Of a stretch of DNA of 64,000 bases, positions 17,599 through 25,934 are shown one piece after another. This DNA is from Hyphomicrobiales bacterium. GTDB lineage: Bacteria > Pseudomonadota > Alphaproteobacteria > Rhizobiales > JAJFHR01. The stretch covers positions 1-64,000 of the forward strand of contig JAJFHS010000017.1 of the NCBI GenBank assembly GCA_021775475.1, given 5' to 3'. A model generated the notes under the pieces. That model was given only the letters and a program-made list of their open reading frames with translations, did no database searches and was not told where the DNA came from. Made by a program: the position numbers and the translations under genes. Within the stretch, counting starts at the first letter, position 1; each line of letters starts with the position of its first letter.

Positions 17599-17982
17599 AT
17601 GAGATTTACCCGCACCATAACCTTGTTAATTGCGGGTTTATTATCCGGTCTGGCATCCGCCGCCGATACCACCGATGAGCGCACATATCGAGCGCCAGAC
17701 GGCTCAATTCTCAAACTGATTGAAGACGGCCTCATGACATATGAAAGCTGGTCGGGCGGTCAAATGTGCTTTTTACGCGGACGGCTTCCAGATACACCGA
17801 AAACCCGCAAGACGCAGGAGTTTTCCTTCGTTCTCAATAATGAGGCCGCCTGCACAGGAAGGCTGAAGTTTCTTGATCCGGATGGTAACGCCCTCACATT
17901 TTATACGACCGGGCAATGCACGGCCATATGCGGCGCTCGGAATCCGCCGCCAATAGCGCCTCTGGGATTTTCCGCAAACTGA
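17599..17982 (+). CDS. Exported Cys-containing hypothetical protein
   Basis: 127 aa with a signal peptide (MRFTRTITLLIAGLLSGLASA) and a predicted periplasmic domain with four Cys (QMCFLRGR, EAACTGR, GQCTAICGAR). It follows the previous exported protein by 8 bp, so it is the last gene of the four-gene envelope set. A short beta-strand pattern (YRAPDGSILKLIEDGLMTYES) resembles small lipocalin or inhibitor folds, but no family can be named. Confidence 0.55.
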   Translation: MRFTRTITLLIAGLLSGLASAADTTDERTYRAPDGSILKLIEDGLMTYESWSGGQMCFLRGRLPDTPKTRKTQEFSFVLNNEAACTGRLKFLDPDGNALTFYTTGQCTAICGARNPPPIAPLGFSAN

Positions 17983-18357
17983 TGAGAGCGTTCATTAATT
18001 AACGCCTCAATAGTGCATTTGTTTTAGCAACATAAACAAGAGAGTTGAAGTCAATAACAATTTTGGTAATGTTTTTGCCTCGGAAATTCGAAAAAATATT
18101 TAACACTCCTTCCAAATTGTTCTTGTAAGTGAACTGTTTCTTTCAGTATTTCTGGTCACGATACTGCGTGGATTAGGTCCACCGTTGGAATTGAAAAACA
18201 AGAGGTGAGCGCTTAAGCCCTTTTCCTCGAAAAAGCGGTAATGGCGTTAAGTTACTAATTTAAAACAAAAATTTAACAACTATTTGATGTATATCCTATT
18301 TTTATAGTATATTGTTTTCCATATAATTTAATAACTAATAAAAAATTGGAGATAAAA
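17983..18357. other. A+T-rich intergenic stretch
   Basis: About 375 bp, markedly A+T-rich towards the right. It probably holds the promoter of the following gene (TATAGT/TATATT-type sequence around 18300-18312) and a GGAGAT ribosome-binding site at 18349. A partial copy of the membrane-protein motif (TTTCTGGTCACGATACTGCG, 18151-18170) resembles the end of the gene at 16654, which hints at an old partial duplication. No gene seen. Confidence 0.5.
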
Positions 18358-18918
18358 ATGAATAAACACCTTAATCAATACGATGTATACAGTGAGTTTG
18401 AAGATGTAATTGATATTTTACAAAGACAACTAGACAGAGCTCTAACGTGGCGTGAAAATCGGGAGTCGTTCAAGCAGCGTTATTTGCACAAACTGAAAAT
18501 AAACGCCATGGACTGGTGTGCAGGAGTATTTGCTGAAACCGGCTCGGAAAAGGAGGCGCGCCAAGCTGTTGGGATTCTCGTCATGACAAAGGGGCCAAAC
18601 CTACCATTCACTTCATCCGGACCGAAAAATATGAGTAAAGAAGCAGCCCGTAAAATTATTGATGAATTGCGTGAAGTCCCTGAACTGTTCTTTAAAAAGA
18701 TGACAACATGCAAGAACTTTCGAGCAGAATTTAATAAATTCGCTGCAGCACAAAATGCAATCGCGGAAGATATAAAAAGTTGTGAAAAACGGATAAACCT
18801 AGAAGGTGGCTCTATTGCTTCATATGCATTTGCATTAGCATTACGCTGTCGACAAGTATCCAACATGAAGACATGTAGGATGAGCACAAGAAATATGACT
18901 AAGATGGCATTTGACTAA
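18358..18918 (+). CDS. Hypothetical protein, 186 aa
   Basis: A helical, basic, soluble protein (MNKHLNQYDVYSEFEDVIDILQ...) with no signal peptide and five Cys. The start is set by a GGAG box 7 bp before the ATG; the open frame extends to a TTG 12 bp upstream without support. It is noticeably A+T-richer than the surrounding genes, as is the next gene. Both look like a recently acquired pair. No function recognised. Confidence 0.5.
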   Translation: MNKHLNQYDVYSEFEDVIDILQRQLDRALTWRENRESFKQRYLHKLKINAMDWCAGVFAETGSEKEARQAVGILVMTKGPNLPFTSSGPKNMSKEAARKIIDELREVPELFFKKMTTCKNFRAEFNKFAAAQNAIAEDIKSCEKRINLEGGSIASYAFALALRCRQVSNMKTCRMSTRNMTKMAFD

Positions 18919-18991
18919 ATTACAATATGCACGCTACTAATAAGTTGCAGTAGCGTAGGTCGTCTTGGCAGCCTTAATTGGGGGATTTTAC

Positions 18992-19924
18992 GTGACCCTT
19001 ACGAGTGATGCAGTTATAAAGAAAAATATTACAAAAAATGAATCGCGGGAACTACAAGCAATAACAGAGCTACTTGCGGAATACGCGGACGATACAGACG
19101 AAGTTCTCACCGTACATTTGACAACATGTATGCTTGCAACAATGGTTGCTGCAAAAATCAACGCGAGATTAGCTCACGCCATTTTACGGCATATTTCCGT
19201 ACAGAACCGCGCACATCAAGGGACCCTGCAATCTGAGACGACTGTTGACTCTAATGATCATTCCTTCAAACATTTGTACGGAGACACTCTCAATAGGTTG
19301 CCAAAAAACCTTGTCGATAAACTACGAATTGACTTTAAAGAGAGCCAACAAGAAATTACTCAAAAGCACGAAGAATTGCAGAGTATTTTTAAAAAAATTG
19401 ATCAGGAAACGGAAAAAACCTCAAAAAAGCTTGGAGATATAAGTGCAGAGTTACAGCCTTTGATGTTTGCTACAAACCAAATTTTCTACAGGCTATTCAA
19501 AATGAATAGTCGCCACTTTCGTTGGGCTCTTATTCATGGCCGATGGCAGGAAATCAGAAAGATTCTTATAGCACTTGCCTATGCGTTTATAGACATAGCA
19601 AAAATTTTTGTTAGTCAGGCCCCGTCAGATGCAGTCATTGTGGAATTGGGCAAAGTAGCAAAAAATCTGGCGTCTCCGGTTATGAAGGCAATCTTCCACC
19701 CTACAGTAGGACGTCCAGTCGTTCCTGTTAATCGCGCGATAGCTAAAGCTAGAGTCAATCTGGAAAAATTCATGCGTGAGCTAACCGCTTATAGTTTAAA
19801 AACTCTCATGCTGTGTTACATCTTCGAGACTGGAGAGACTAATCAGCTGCCAGCTAATATTGCCGATGTGAGGAAACTAGCAAAAACCGCAAGGTCTGAA
19901 CTGATCACTTTGATGCAGGAATAG
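18992..19924 (+). CDS. Hypothetical helical protein with coiled coil
   Basis: 310 aa from a GTG with a GGGGGA ribosome-binding site at 18980-18984. Residues about 110-160 (RIDFKESQQEITQKHEELQ ... IDQETEKTSKKLGDISAEL) form a long coiled coil. The second half has two moderately hydrophobic helices (WQEIRKILIALAYAFIDIAK), possibly membrane-associated. A+T-rich like its upstream neighbour, 73 bp away. No family recognised; paired small defence or immunity genes often look like this, but nothing specific supports that. Confidence 0.5.
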   Translation: MTLTSDAVIKKNITKNESRELQAITELLAEYADDTDEVLTVHLTTCMLATMVAAKINARLAHAILRHISVQNRAHQGTLQSETTVDSNDHSFKHLYGDTLNRLPKNLVDKLRIDFKESQQEITQKHEELQSIFKKIDQETEKTSKKLGDISAELQPLMFATNQIFYRLFKMNSRHFRWALIHGRWQEIRKILIALAYAFIDIAKIFVSQAPSDAVIVELGKVAKNLASPVMKAIFHPTVGRPVVPVNRAIAKARVNLEKFMRELTAYSLKTLMLCYIFETGETNQLPANIADVRKLAKTARSELITLMQE

Positions 19925-20068
19925 TTCGAACCAAAGCTGTGGAGTGGTATTGCTTCTCTGTAGGTGTCTCTAACATATTTTTCGAGGCCATGAGGTGTAG
20001 AATCCGATAAATAGTTGAGCAAGCCCAAAGTTGGTTGCAGTGTTTCGAATCAGTGTGCCAAGCTACAG

Positions 20069-20713
20069 TCAACGCACATCCGGTTCCGGCCCAAAATCTC
20101 CTGCCACTGTTTCCTTTGGCGGAATTTCCTTCTCTGTCATGCCCGCAACGGCCTTGTCGAACTGGCTAAAGATATTCTGGAGCCGGAGAACAAGCGCGTG
20201 GGCTTTTTCCATGTCGCGTCCGCGATTGGCAGCAATGACAATGCCCCTTTCACCGTACTGCATGATGACCTCGACAGCCTTGCCGTAATCCTGCGAAAAA
20301 CGACCGGTTTTTTCTTCCCATTCCACCGCCTTGCGGTGCTGGGCGATGTGGAACTGGAGGATTCCATCTCGGTCGTAGCGATGTCCGTCAATTTCTATCG
20401 CGTCCGCACCGACCTTTATATCAAGGTTTTTTCTGCGAACAAAATATAAAAAAGCAAGCGCAACGTAACCGATTGGCTGAATGCCGAATACAAATACCAA
20501 AATAAATGTGACCCAACTTTCCAAATCAAATGGCTGAATCACAAGCCATGCTATGGCGATGAGTAACACGACAAAAAAGACTGCGCCCCACACTGACCTT
20601 TGGAAAAGATCAGGGTCCTTATATTTGCCGGTGATATGCACGACCCCTTGATCCGCTAGCATTTCAGCAAGCGGCCAATCGGCAAAGGCTGTTTCGGTTT
20701 TTCCTTTAAACAT
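20069..20713 (-). CDS. Two-helix membrane protein downstream of traG
   Basis: 214 aa. Two transmembrane helices (SVWGAVFFVVLLIAIAWLVI and WVTFILVFVFGIQPIGYVAL) are followed by a cytoplasmic domain of about 110 residues. It starts 18 bp after the coupling-protein gene on the same strand. The coupling protein itself lacks an N-terminal membrane domain. I infer that this protein could provide the membrane anchor in trans. No named family. Confidence 0.6.
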   Translation of the reverse strand: MFKGKTETAFADWPLAEMLADQGVVHITGKYKDPDLFQRSVWGAVFFVVLLIAIAWLVIQPFDLESWVTFILVFVFGIQPIGYVALAFLYFVRRKNLDIKVGADAIEIDGHRYDRDGILQFHIAQHRKAVEWEEKTGRFSQDYGKAVEVIMQYGERGIVIAANRGRDMEKAHALVLRLQNIFSQFDKAVAGMTEKEIPPKETVAGDFGPEPDVR

Positions 20714-20731
20714 GGCGTCTTCTTCCTCACA

Positions 20732-22321
20732 CTACTCCGGCGTTTCAAATTTTCCTCTAAATTGCTCGTGGCTGTCATATTTGACGCGCTGAATAATCAT
20801 CGGCGGCAGGCCGCTACGGATGATGAGCTGCCGCTGTTGCCGGTCATCACGGCCAAAAAAACGACTGGCTTCCTCCGCTGTCAGCAGATCGCGCACTTCC
20901 AGTGACCATGACGCCCCGGTCGCGCCGCCGGTGCGTTGCGCGGTCGTGACCTGGCTGCTGCGCTCCACAATCATTGAAGTTTGACCGCAGCGCTTGTTGA
21001 TGTAATCGAGCGTTGTCATGTCGTTATTGCCGAAAAAAATCATCGTTCCGGCATTGCCGAGAAAGGTTTCCCAGCCATCCTTGTAGTGACGTTTGAGCTG
21101 GGTGAGGTCTTGCAGCACGATGAATAGCTTCATGCCAAAACCGGCGACAAGCGCCGCCGCCACTTCGATTTGCTGCATATGGCCGAGAACGTGAAACTCT
21201 TCCAGAATGGCAAGCACCGGGATGGGTGGTTTGGTTTTTTCACGTTCCATCGCTTCCATCGCCAGATTGACGAACAGCCGGAACCAACGGTTGCAGGTCG
21301 CCATGCGTCCGGCAGGAAGGCACAGATAAATGCTAAGCCCGTTGCTTTCCGTTTTAAGTTCGGATAAATCAAAATCATGGGTGGAGAGCGATTGCCGCAA
21401 CTCGGGGTAATCAAGAAACTTGGTATTGCGCAGCGCAACCGACAGCACCGAAGCGCGTTCCTTGTCTGCTTTGTCGTAGAAATCCCGCGCCACGCCATCA
21501 AGGGCAGCGGAAAGATCGGGATTGTCTTTGGTCAGATCGGCATTGTGAATAATCTCAACGCGCATCTGATGGGGCGGCGCGCCGTCAAAACCTTCCGGCA
21601 AATCCGTGACCTTGTCAAAGGCGCGTTTGAGAACATCACGCACTGTGACGAGCGTGCGCTTGCCTTCATAGGCCGGGTATGTCGCCACATGCAAAATAAT
21701 CCCCTCGATCAGATTACGGGCGCTTTCATCCCAATGCGGGTCCGCGCCGGGGCTGCCGATAACAAGCGCATCGGCGACCAAACCGGCATCAACGACAAGG
21801 CTGGGGCTATCAATGGCGAGCAGTGCCAGCGGATTAAAGCCGACCCTGAATTCCTTGAGGCGGTCCGCCGTCACGCCGAACGGGTCAACGATACAAACGC
21901 GCTGCCCGTTTTCTGCTCGCTGCCGCGCGGTAACATTTGCCAGCTCGCCTTTAGGGTCGAGGGTCAATACTGATCCCGCATATTCAAGCAGAGTCGGTAT
22001 CAGGCAAGAACGGCCTTTGCCTGCTCGTGAACCGGCACAGAGCAAAACATGCCGGTCATCACCGATTCCAATCGGTGATCCGCCGGTGACGTAATGTTCA
22101 TGTCCGGTATCGTTGATATTGCCGCCAATAGCGCCGAGGAAAATCTTGGAATTATCGAAGCGCATTGCGCTGCTCTGGGAAATGGCGTCCGGGTCAACCC
22201 ATGCCGATAGCGGTGTCTGCTGTTCGTTCAGCTTGCGTGATCGAACGCCGCGCGGCAAATCATCCAGCAATGACATATCCGAAAATCCAGGTTTATTTCT
22301 GTCTTCCCCAAGTATTTCCAT
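20732..22321 (-). CDS. traG: VirD4/TraG-family coupling ATPase
   Basis: 529-aa type IV coupling protein, which brings relaxase-DNA complexes to a secretion channel. Walker A is AGSRAGKGRS (residues 96-105). LTLDPKGELA, IVDPFG and the Walker B VLAILEEFHVLG follow, then QDLTQLKRHY and FFGNND, in the usual VirD4/TraG order. Unlike VirD4 it has no N-terminal transmembrane helices; the first 85 residues are soluble and poorly conserved. Either a downstream start has been lost or the small membrane gene that follows replaces the anchor. No T4SS channel genes are nearby, so it may use a helper system. Confidence 0.9.
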   Translation of the reverse strand: MEILGEDRNKPGFSDMSLLDDLPRGVRSRKLNEQQTPLSAWVDPDAISQSSAMRFDNSKIFLGAIGGNINDTGHEHYVTGGSPIGIGDDRHVLLCAGSRAGKGRSCLIPTLLEYAGSVLTLDPKGELANVTARQRAENGQRVCIVDPFGVTADRLKEFRVGFNPLALLAIDSPSLVVDAGLVADALVIGSPGADPHWDESARNLIEGIILHVATYPAYEGKRTLVTVRDVLKRAFDKVTDLPEGFDGAPPHQMRVEIIHNADLTKDNPDLSAALDGVARDFYDKADKERASVLSVALRNTKFLDYPELRQSLSTHDFDLSELKTESNGLSIYLCLPAGRMATCNRWFRLFVNLAMEAMEREKTKPPIPVLAILEEFHVLGHMQQIEVAAALVAGFGMKLFIVLQDLTQLKRHYKDGWETFLGNAGTMIFFGNNDMTTLDYINKRCGQTSMIVERSSQVTTAQRTGGATGASWSLEVRDLLTAEEASRFFGRDDRQQRQLIIRSGLPPMIIQRVKYDSHEQFRGKFETPE

Positions 22322-22545
22322 CCCGCCGCAGCTACGGGTATAGCATCCAATGATTGCCTTGCGTTATTTTGTCTTGAACTTGCTTAACGGCGACCAAAGC
22401 TTCTCAATCCCTGCACTTGCCTGAATTTAAATGAAATCCAAATATAAAGATTTATGTTGAAATGCCTATAGTATTGGTTATGATAAAAATTAGTTATAAA
22501 AAGGTTTATACATAGTATATATTTTCAACGTTGCAAGAGGATCTC

Positions 22546-22794
22546 ATGTTTACTGAATTTAGAAAGAATATATCAGTTAGTTTTAACAAAGTCGCAAACC
22601 ATATGACATCAATCAAGCCTTATGAAATTGGTATCGCATTTGGCATGGGCATTCTTGCGATGCCGTTTAGCCCTTTTATAGCATCAATTGCCTTTGCACT
22701 GCCGACCCTTTACGTCGGCTCTGGCTATATGCTGAAATTTGCAAGCAAGCTGGTAGCATCTCAAAAACAAACAGCACCCCCAAAACCCGGATAA
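22546..22794 (+). CDS. Small membrane protein, 82 aa
   Basis: Starts at the ATG behind AAGAGGATCTC. It has a hydrophobic central region that can form two helices (GIAFGMGILAMPFSPFI and ASIAFALPTLYVGSGYML) and a basic, proline-rich tail. No family recognised. It stands alone between divergent or opposing genes in an A+T-rich surrounding, typical of small accessory membrane proteins on mobile elements. Confidence 0.45.
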   Translation: MFTEFRKNISVSFNKVANHMTSIKPYEIGIAFGMGILAMPFSPFIASIAFALPTLYVGSGYMLKFASKLVASQKQTAPPKPG

Positions 22795-22851
22795 AAATCT
22801 GTCGATAGACAACATCAACAAACGTGCAATGATCCTTGTTTGTAAAAGATG

Positions 22852-23307
22852 TTAAAAGAATATACCTATCGCCCCTTTGATCGCTGCGGGACCTACGCAA
22901 TTCTTTAACGCAGAACGCGTTGTTTTTCCGTATTCCTCAGAGGAGTTGGTTAGATGATTATAAATATCACTAATTCTTTCACGTTGGTCGCACGATGGTT
23001 TTTCACTTTTTGAACTTTTATAAGCTTCGTGTGCCGTCTTATAGGTAAAACTTATCAGCTTCCAGGTTGTACAAATACCATAGGTCGTACCTGCCGCGAT
23101 GCCTATAGATACCGGATCCAATGGATTGGTAACTTCGAGACCTACATGGAATTCTGTTAAGGTGGAATCGGTTTCTGTATTGGAAATTTTTGCCCTTACC
23201 TCAAGGATTGGACGTTCGTCGTCGGCAACGACCTCTATGAATACACGGTATGATTCTCCGGTCTCCTCTACCTCTAAAAATTGTTCAAGAATTGTAGCTT
23301 GGGGCAT
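22852..23307 (-). CDS. Hypothetical protein, 151 aa
   Basis: The start at MPQATILEQF is chosen because a GGAGG box lies 10 bp before it; the open frame begins 21 bp earlier. The first half is beta-rich and acidic (EVEETGESYRVFIEVVADDERPILE). The middle contains a Gly/Ala-rich helix (PVSIGIAAGTTYGICTTWKL), and the C-terminus is basic and hydrophobic (GPAAIKGAIGIFF), perhaps membrane-active. This resembles the layout of small effector or pore-forming proteins, but no family is recognised. Confidence 0.45.
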   Translation of the reverse strand: MPQATILEQFLEVEETGESYRVFIEVVADDERPILEVRAKISNTETDSTLTEFHVGLEVTNPLDPVSIGIAAGTTYGICTTWKLISFTYKTAHEAYKSSKSEKPSCDQRERISDIYNHLTNSSEEYGKTTRSALKNCVGPAAIKGAIGIFF

Positions 23308-23865
23308 AGCAATACTTCCTCCGTTCATCTATGATGATCAAACATTACAACATATTCGACCAAATGTAAGAACGTAAGTTGAAAGATGCGCATCCACCCA
23401 ATCATTCACACGTAGTTTCTTGGCAGTATATTCGGTTTTTCTCGGCGCATTTCAAAACGCTTCAAACTGGCTTTGAATGAAAACGCCCGTCCGTTCCTGC
23501 ATGAGGCCGGAACAATCAAGAGTACTCAGGTCCCTTCATTTTTTTGTACGATGACGCCAGGCTTTAAGCCCCGAGCACATCCAAAATGCCTTTTTCTCTT
23601 TCCGAAAAATCCACGTGAAACAAGCGGGAAAAAATCAAATTATGGCGTCTTGTCGTTTCTATAAAACTGCGCCATGCCAGTCATTTTCAAGCTCATATCT
23701 CTTTGATCGAGTTCCGCTCAACGTCCATTTACCTGATCCTGAACGCTCCTGAAAACGCAATGGGGGCGCGCTCCAGGTATCCGTCTTACCCATTGCGTTT
23801 TCAGTTTCGTCGCAAGGATTCAGATGGACTGTGTTGAACGAAAACTCAAAAAAAGGAGATATGAG
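23308..23865. other. Intergenic region with a long inverted repeat
   Basis: About 560 bp without a credible gene. The right end holds a perfect 16-bp inverted repeat (23749-23764 with 23789-23804) and a strong ribosome-binding site (AAAAAGGAGAT) for the next small gene. The left part should hold the minus-strand promoter of the 151-aa gene. Nothing else is visible. Confidence 0.5.
23749..23804. promoter_or_regulatory. 16-bp inverted repeat, 24-nt loop, before small conserved gene
   Basis: CTGAAAACGCAATGGG at 23749-23764 is perfectly repeated in reverse at 23789-23804. There is no T-run, and the next gene starts 62 bp downstream, so a terminator is unlikely. It could be an operator, an RNA leader, or a single-strand-folding promoter as proposed for ardA. 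Confidence 0.45.
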
Positions 23866-24105
23866 ATGACTGACAAAACACAGAAAAACGAAACGACTGA
23901 TTATCCTGATTACCGCGTCTATCACGTGCCGGACGAAAAGAATGCTTTCTGGACACGGATCGGCGCAGCCTGGAACCACAAAGATAATGAAGGTCTGAAT
24001 ATCGAACTTGACCTCATTCCCTACCGAACGGGCCGCATTGTTTTACGCAAACTTGATCTTGAAAAAGAGAAAGAACGCAAACAGGCTCCTGAAAATCAGG
24101 AATAA
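23866..24105 (+). CDS. Small conserved mobile-element protein, 79 aa
   Basis: Begins MTDKTQKNETTDYPDYRVYHV behind AGGAGAT. The core reads FWTRIGAAWNHKDNEGLNIELDLIPY followed by GRIVLRK. This pattern is widespread in small proteins beside mobilization genes in alphaproteobacteria, usually left unnamed. The tail is highly charged. It is followed by a terminator and then the first oriT/relaxase, so it may have a role in DNA processing or host takeover. That is inference only. Confidence 0.65.
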   Translation: MTDKTQKNETTDYPDYRVYHVPDEKNAFWTRIGAAWNHKDNEGLNIELDLIPYRTGRIVLRKLDLEKEKERKQAPENQE

Positions 24106-24111
24106 ATTTCC

Positions 24112-24143
24112 AGAGAGGTTGCCCCGCGCAGCCTCTCTTTTTT
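24112..24143 (+). terminator. Rho-independent terminator
   Basis: AGAGAGG (24112-24118) pairs with CCTCTCT (24132-24138), with a G+C-rich loop that can pair further, and runs into TTTTTT. It lies directly after the 79-aa gene. Confidence 0.75.
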
Positions 24144-24436
24144 GCCAGTTCATAACGCTTTTTCAAGCGTTATTTTTTCTTGTGGACAAGCGCACCCCTT
24201 ACTGACAGCCGCAACAGAATCACTCTAAAAACATGCACATAAGACTACGCGGCAGGCCATTTACACCCGTTCCGGTTAACTACGCCAGCAGCTTCCCATT
24301 GCAAAAATCTGCACTCTATGGCGAACTTCGTTTTAACGGAGGGCGCACTTTTGGGTTTTGTTCCAAAACCCGTGCTTCTGCCGGATTCTGGCGGCGGGAT
24401 CGATCAAAATAAGCGGGGCAATGGAGCAATGCGCCG
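24144..24436. other. Noncoding region containing oriT, upstream of relaxase 1
   Basis: About 290 bp between the terminator and the relaxase start. Its right third contains the oriT-like hairpin and nic region described separately. The remainder has no open frame of note; it should include relaxase or relaxosome-protein binding sites and the relaxase promoter. Confidence 0.6.
24338..24371 (-). other. oriT: oriT: RSF1010-type hairpin and nic region (site 1)
   Basis: On the minus strand the sequence reads GGGTTTTG-GAA-CAAAACCC (hairpin, plus coordinates 24371 to 24353) followed by AAAAGTGCGCCCTCC (24352 to 24338). The RSF1010/R1162 oriT has the same build: a perfect inverted repeat with a GAA loop and then TAAGTGCGCCCTCC with the nick site. 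It lies about 65 bp before a MOBQ-type relaxase gene. The exact cleaved bond cannot be read from sequence. Confidence 0.85.
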
Positions 24437-25930
24437 ATGGCCATCTATAGCTGCAACCTCAAATCTATTGGCCGCACCACGCATGTTCCCGGAACAGCTG
24501 GCGCACATATCCGCTACATATGCCGCGAGGATGCGCATCCGGTCATCATTGCCGAGCACATGCCGATTGATCCGGTGCAGGCGCGGACCTGGATGGATGG
24601 CCGCGAACGCGCCATGCGAAAGAACGCCCGCGTCATCGATAAAATACGCCTGGCCTTGCCGCGTGAGTTGAGCAAAGATCAGCGTGCTGAATTGGTCCGG
24701 GCCTTCATGAATGATCTGACCGGTCGGCGCGTACCGTGGTTTGCAGCCATACATCAAAGCGGTCGTGACGCGCATAATCCTCATGCCCATATCGCCGTTC
24801 ATGACCGCGATATTGATCACGGCAAGCGTGTGCTTCGTCTATCGGATAACGCCCGCGACCGGATCAAGGCGGGGCTTCCCGGACCCAAAGCAGTTGAATG
24901 GATCAGGGTGCGCTGGGAGACGGTCTGCAACCGTGTTCTCGCCAAAGCGGGATTTGATTTCCGTATCGACCACAGAACGCTAACAGCACAAGGGTTGGAT
25001 CGCATCGCCGCTATCCATGAAGGTCCGCGCGCGCAGCGTATCAATGATCATGTAAAGCGGCCAGAATCGCGCAAACGGATCAATGGCTGTGGCCGTGTCA
25101 TCGACTATCCGTTTATTGACGAGGGACGAACCCGGCGCGAATTTAACGCCCATATCATCGATCTCAATCTGGCGCGGGATGCCGGATCGGACAATGCGGT
25201 AACGCGCGTTTGGGCGCAATTTGAAAAAGAACAAATGGTCGTTGATGCCCGGCTCGAAAAACGGCTTGTTGCCGACCAGCGAGAACGCACGACCGCGCTG
25301 CGCAGGGCATCAGAAACCTATCTGCATCACATTCGCGATCTTCGAACCGAACGTGATCAAAAACTCCATGCCGCCATTCAAAAGGTGCGGGAACAATTCG
25401 CGCCGCGCCGGGAGGCAATGCGCAATGAGCAGCATACCGAGCGGCAGGAATTGAAAGACAGGCAGAGCCGTCTTCATATTCGTATCTTCACAATGCTGGA
25501 TTTGACAGGCATCACCCGCCGCCGCCAGAAAGCCGCGTGCAGGGAACTTTCGGCCATACACAAGGCTGATCGAAAAGAGCTGAGCGCGCAGTATCGGGAT
25601 GCCCGAAACTTTGTCGAGAGTGCCGTAAAAGATCGCTACGCCAAAGATATTGAGCGACATCAATCCGAACGGCTGTCTCAATTATCCAATCTCGAAGAAC
25701 AGCACAGGCAAGTCGAGACTATCGCGGATAGAGAGCGCCAACAACGCGAGTTGGAACGCGAACAGATGCGGGAAACGACCGAGCGTAAAATCCAGACCTG
25801 GAAAAAGGCACCGTCCGGTCAGGAGAAATTACAGGCCGATCCCACCTTCATGAAAGCACTGCAAAAGGCGGTAAAACAAGAAGATGATCGGGGCAAGGAT
25901 ATGGATGACGGCAAGGACCGGGAGCGGTAA
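24437..25930 (+). CDS. mobA: MobA/MobL-type relaxase 1
   Basis: 497-aa relaxase of the MOBQ class that should nick oriT and pilot DNA into the recipient. The N-terminal 200 residues form the catalytic domain. They have the three-His metal motif HNPHAHIAVHD (H113, H116, H118) and candidate catalytic Tyr residues near the N-terminus (Y4, Y27). The C-terminal half is a very charged, long helical region (RQELKDRQSRLH, RELSAIHKADRKELSAQYRD). There is no primase or helicase domain. The oriT lies just upstream, as in IncQ plasmids. The motif HKADRKELSAQYRDAR is echoed near the end of the second relaxase, so the two are related. Confidence 0.9.
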   Translation: MAIYSCNLKSIGRTTHVPGTAGAHIRYICREDAHPVIIAEHMPIDPVQARTWMDGRERAMRKNARVIDKIRLALPRELSKDQRAELVRAFMNDLTGRRVPWFAAIHQSGRDAHNPHAHIAVHDRDIDHGKRVLRLSDNARDRIKAGLPGPKAVEWIRVRWETVCNRVLAKAGFDFRIDHRTLTAQGLDRIAAIHEGPRAQRINDHVKRPESRKRINGCGRVIDYPFIDEGRTRREFNAHIIDLNLARDAGSDNAVTRVWAQFEKEQMVVDARLEKRLVADQRERTTALRRASETYLHHIRDLRTERDQKLHAAIQKVREQFAPRREAMRNEQHTERQELKDRQSRLHIRIFTMLDLTGITRRRQKAACRELSAIHKADRKELSAQYRDARNFVESAVKDRYAKDIERHQSERLSQLSNLEEQHRQVETIADRERQQRELEREQMRETTERKIQTWKKAPSGQEKLQADPTFMKALQKAVKQEDDRGKDMDDGKDRER

Positions 25931-25934
25931 CGTC

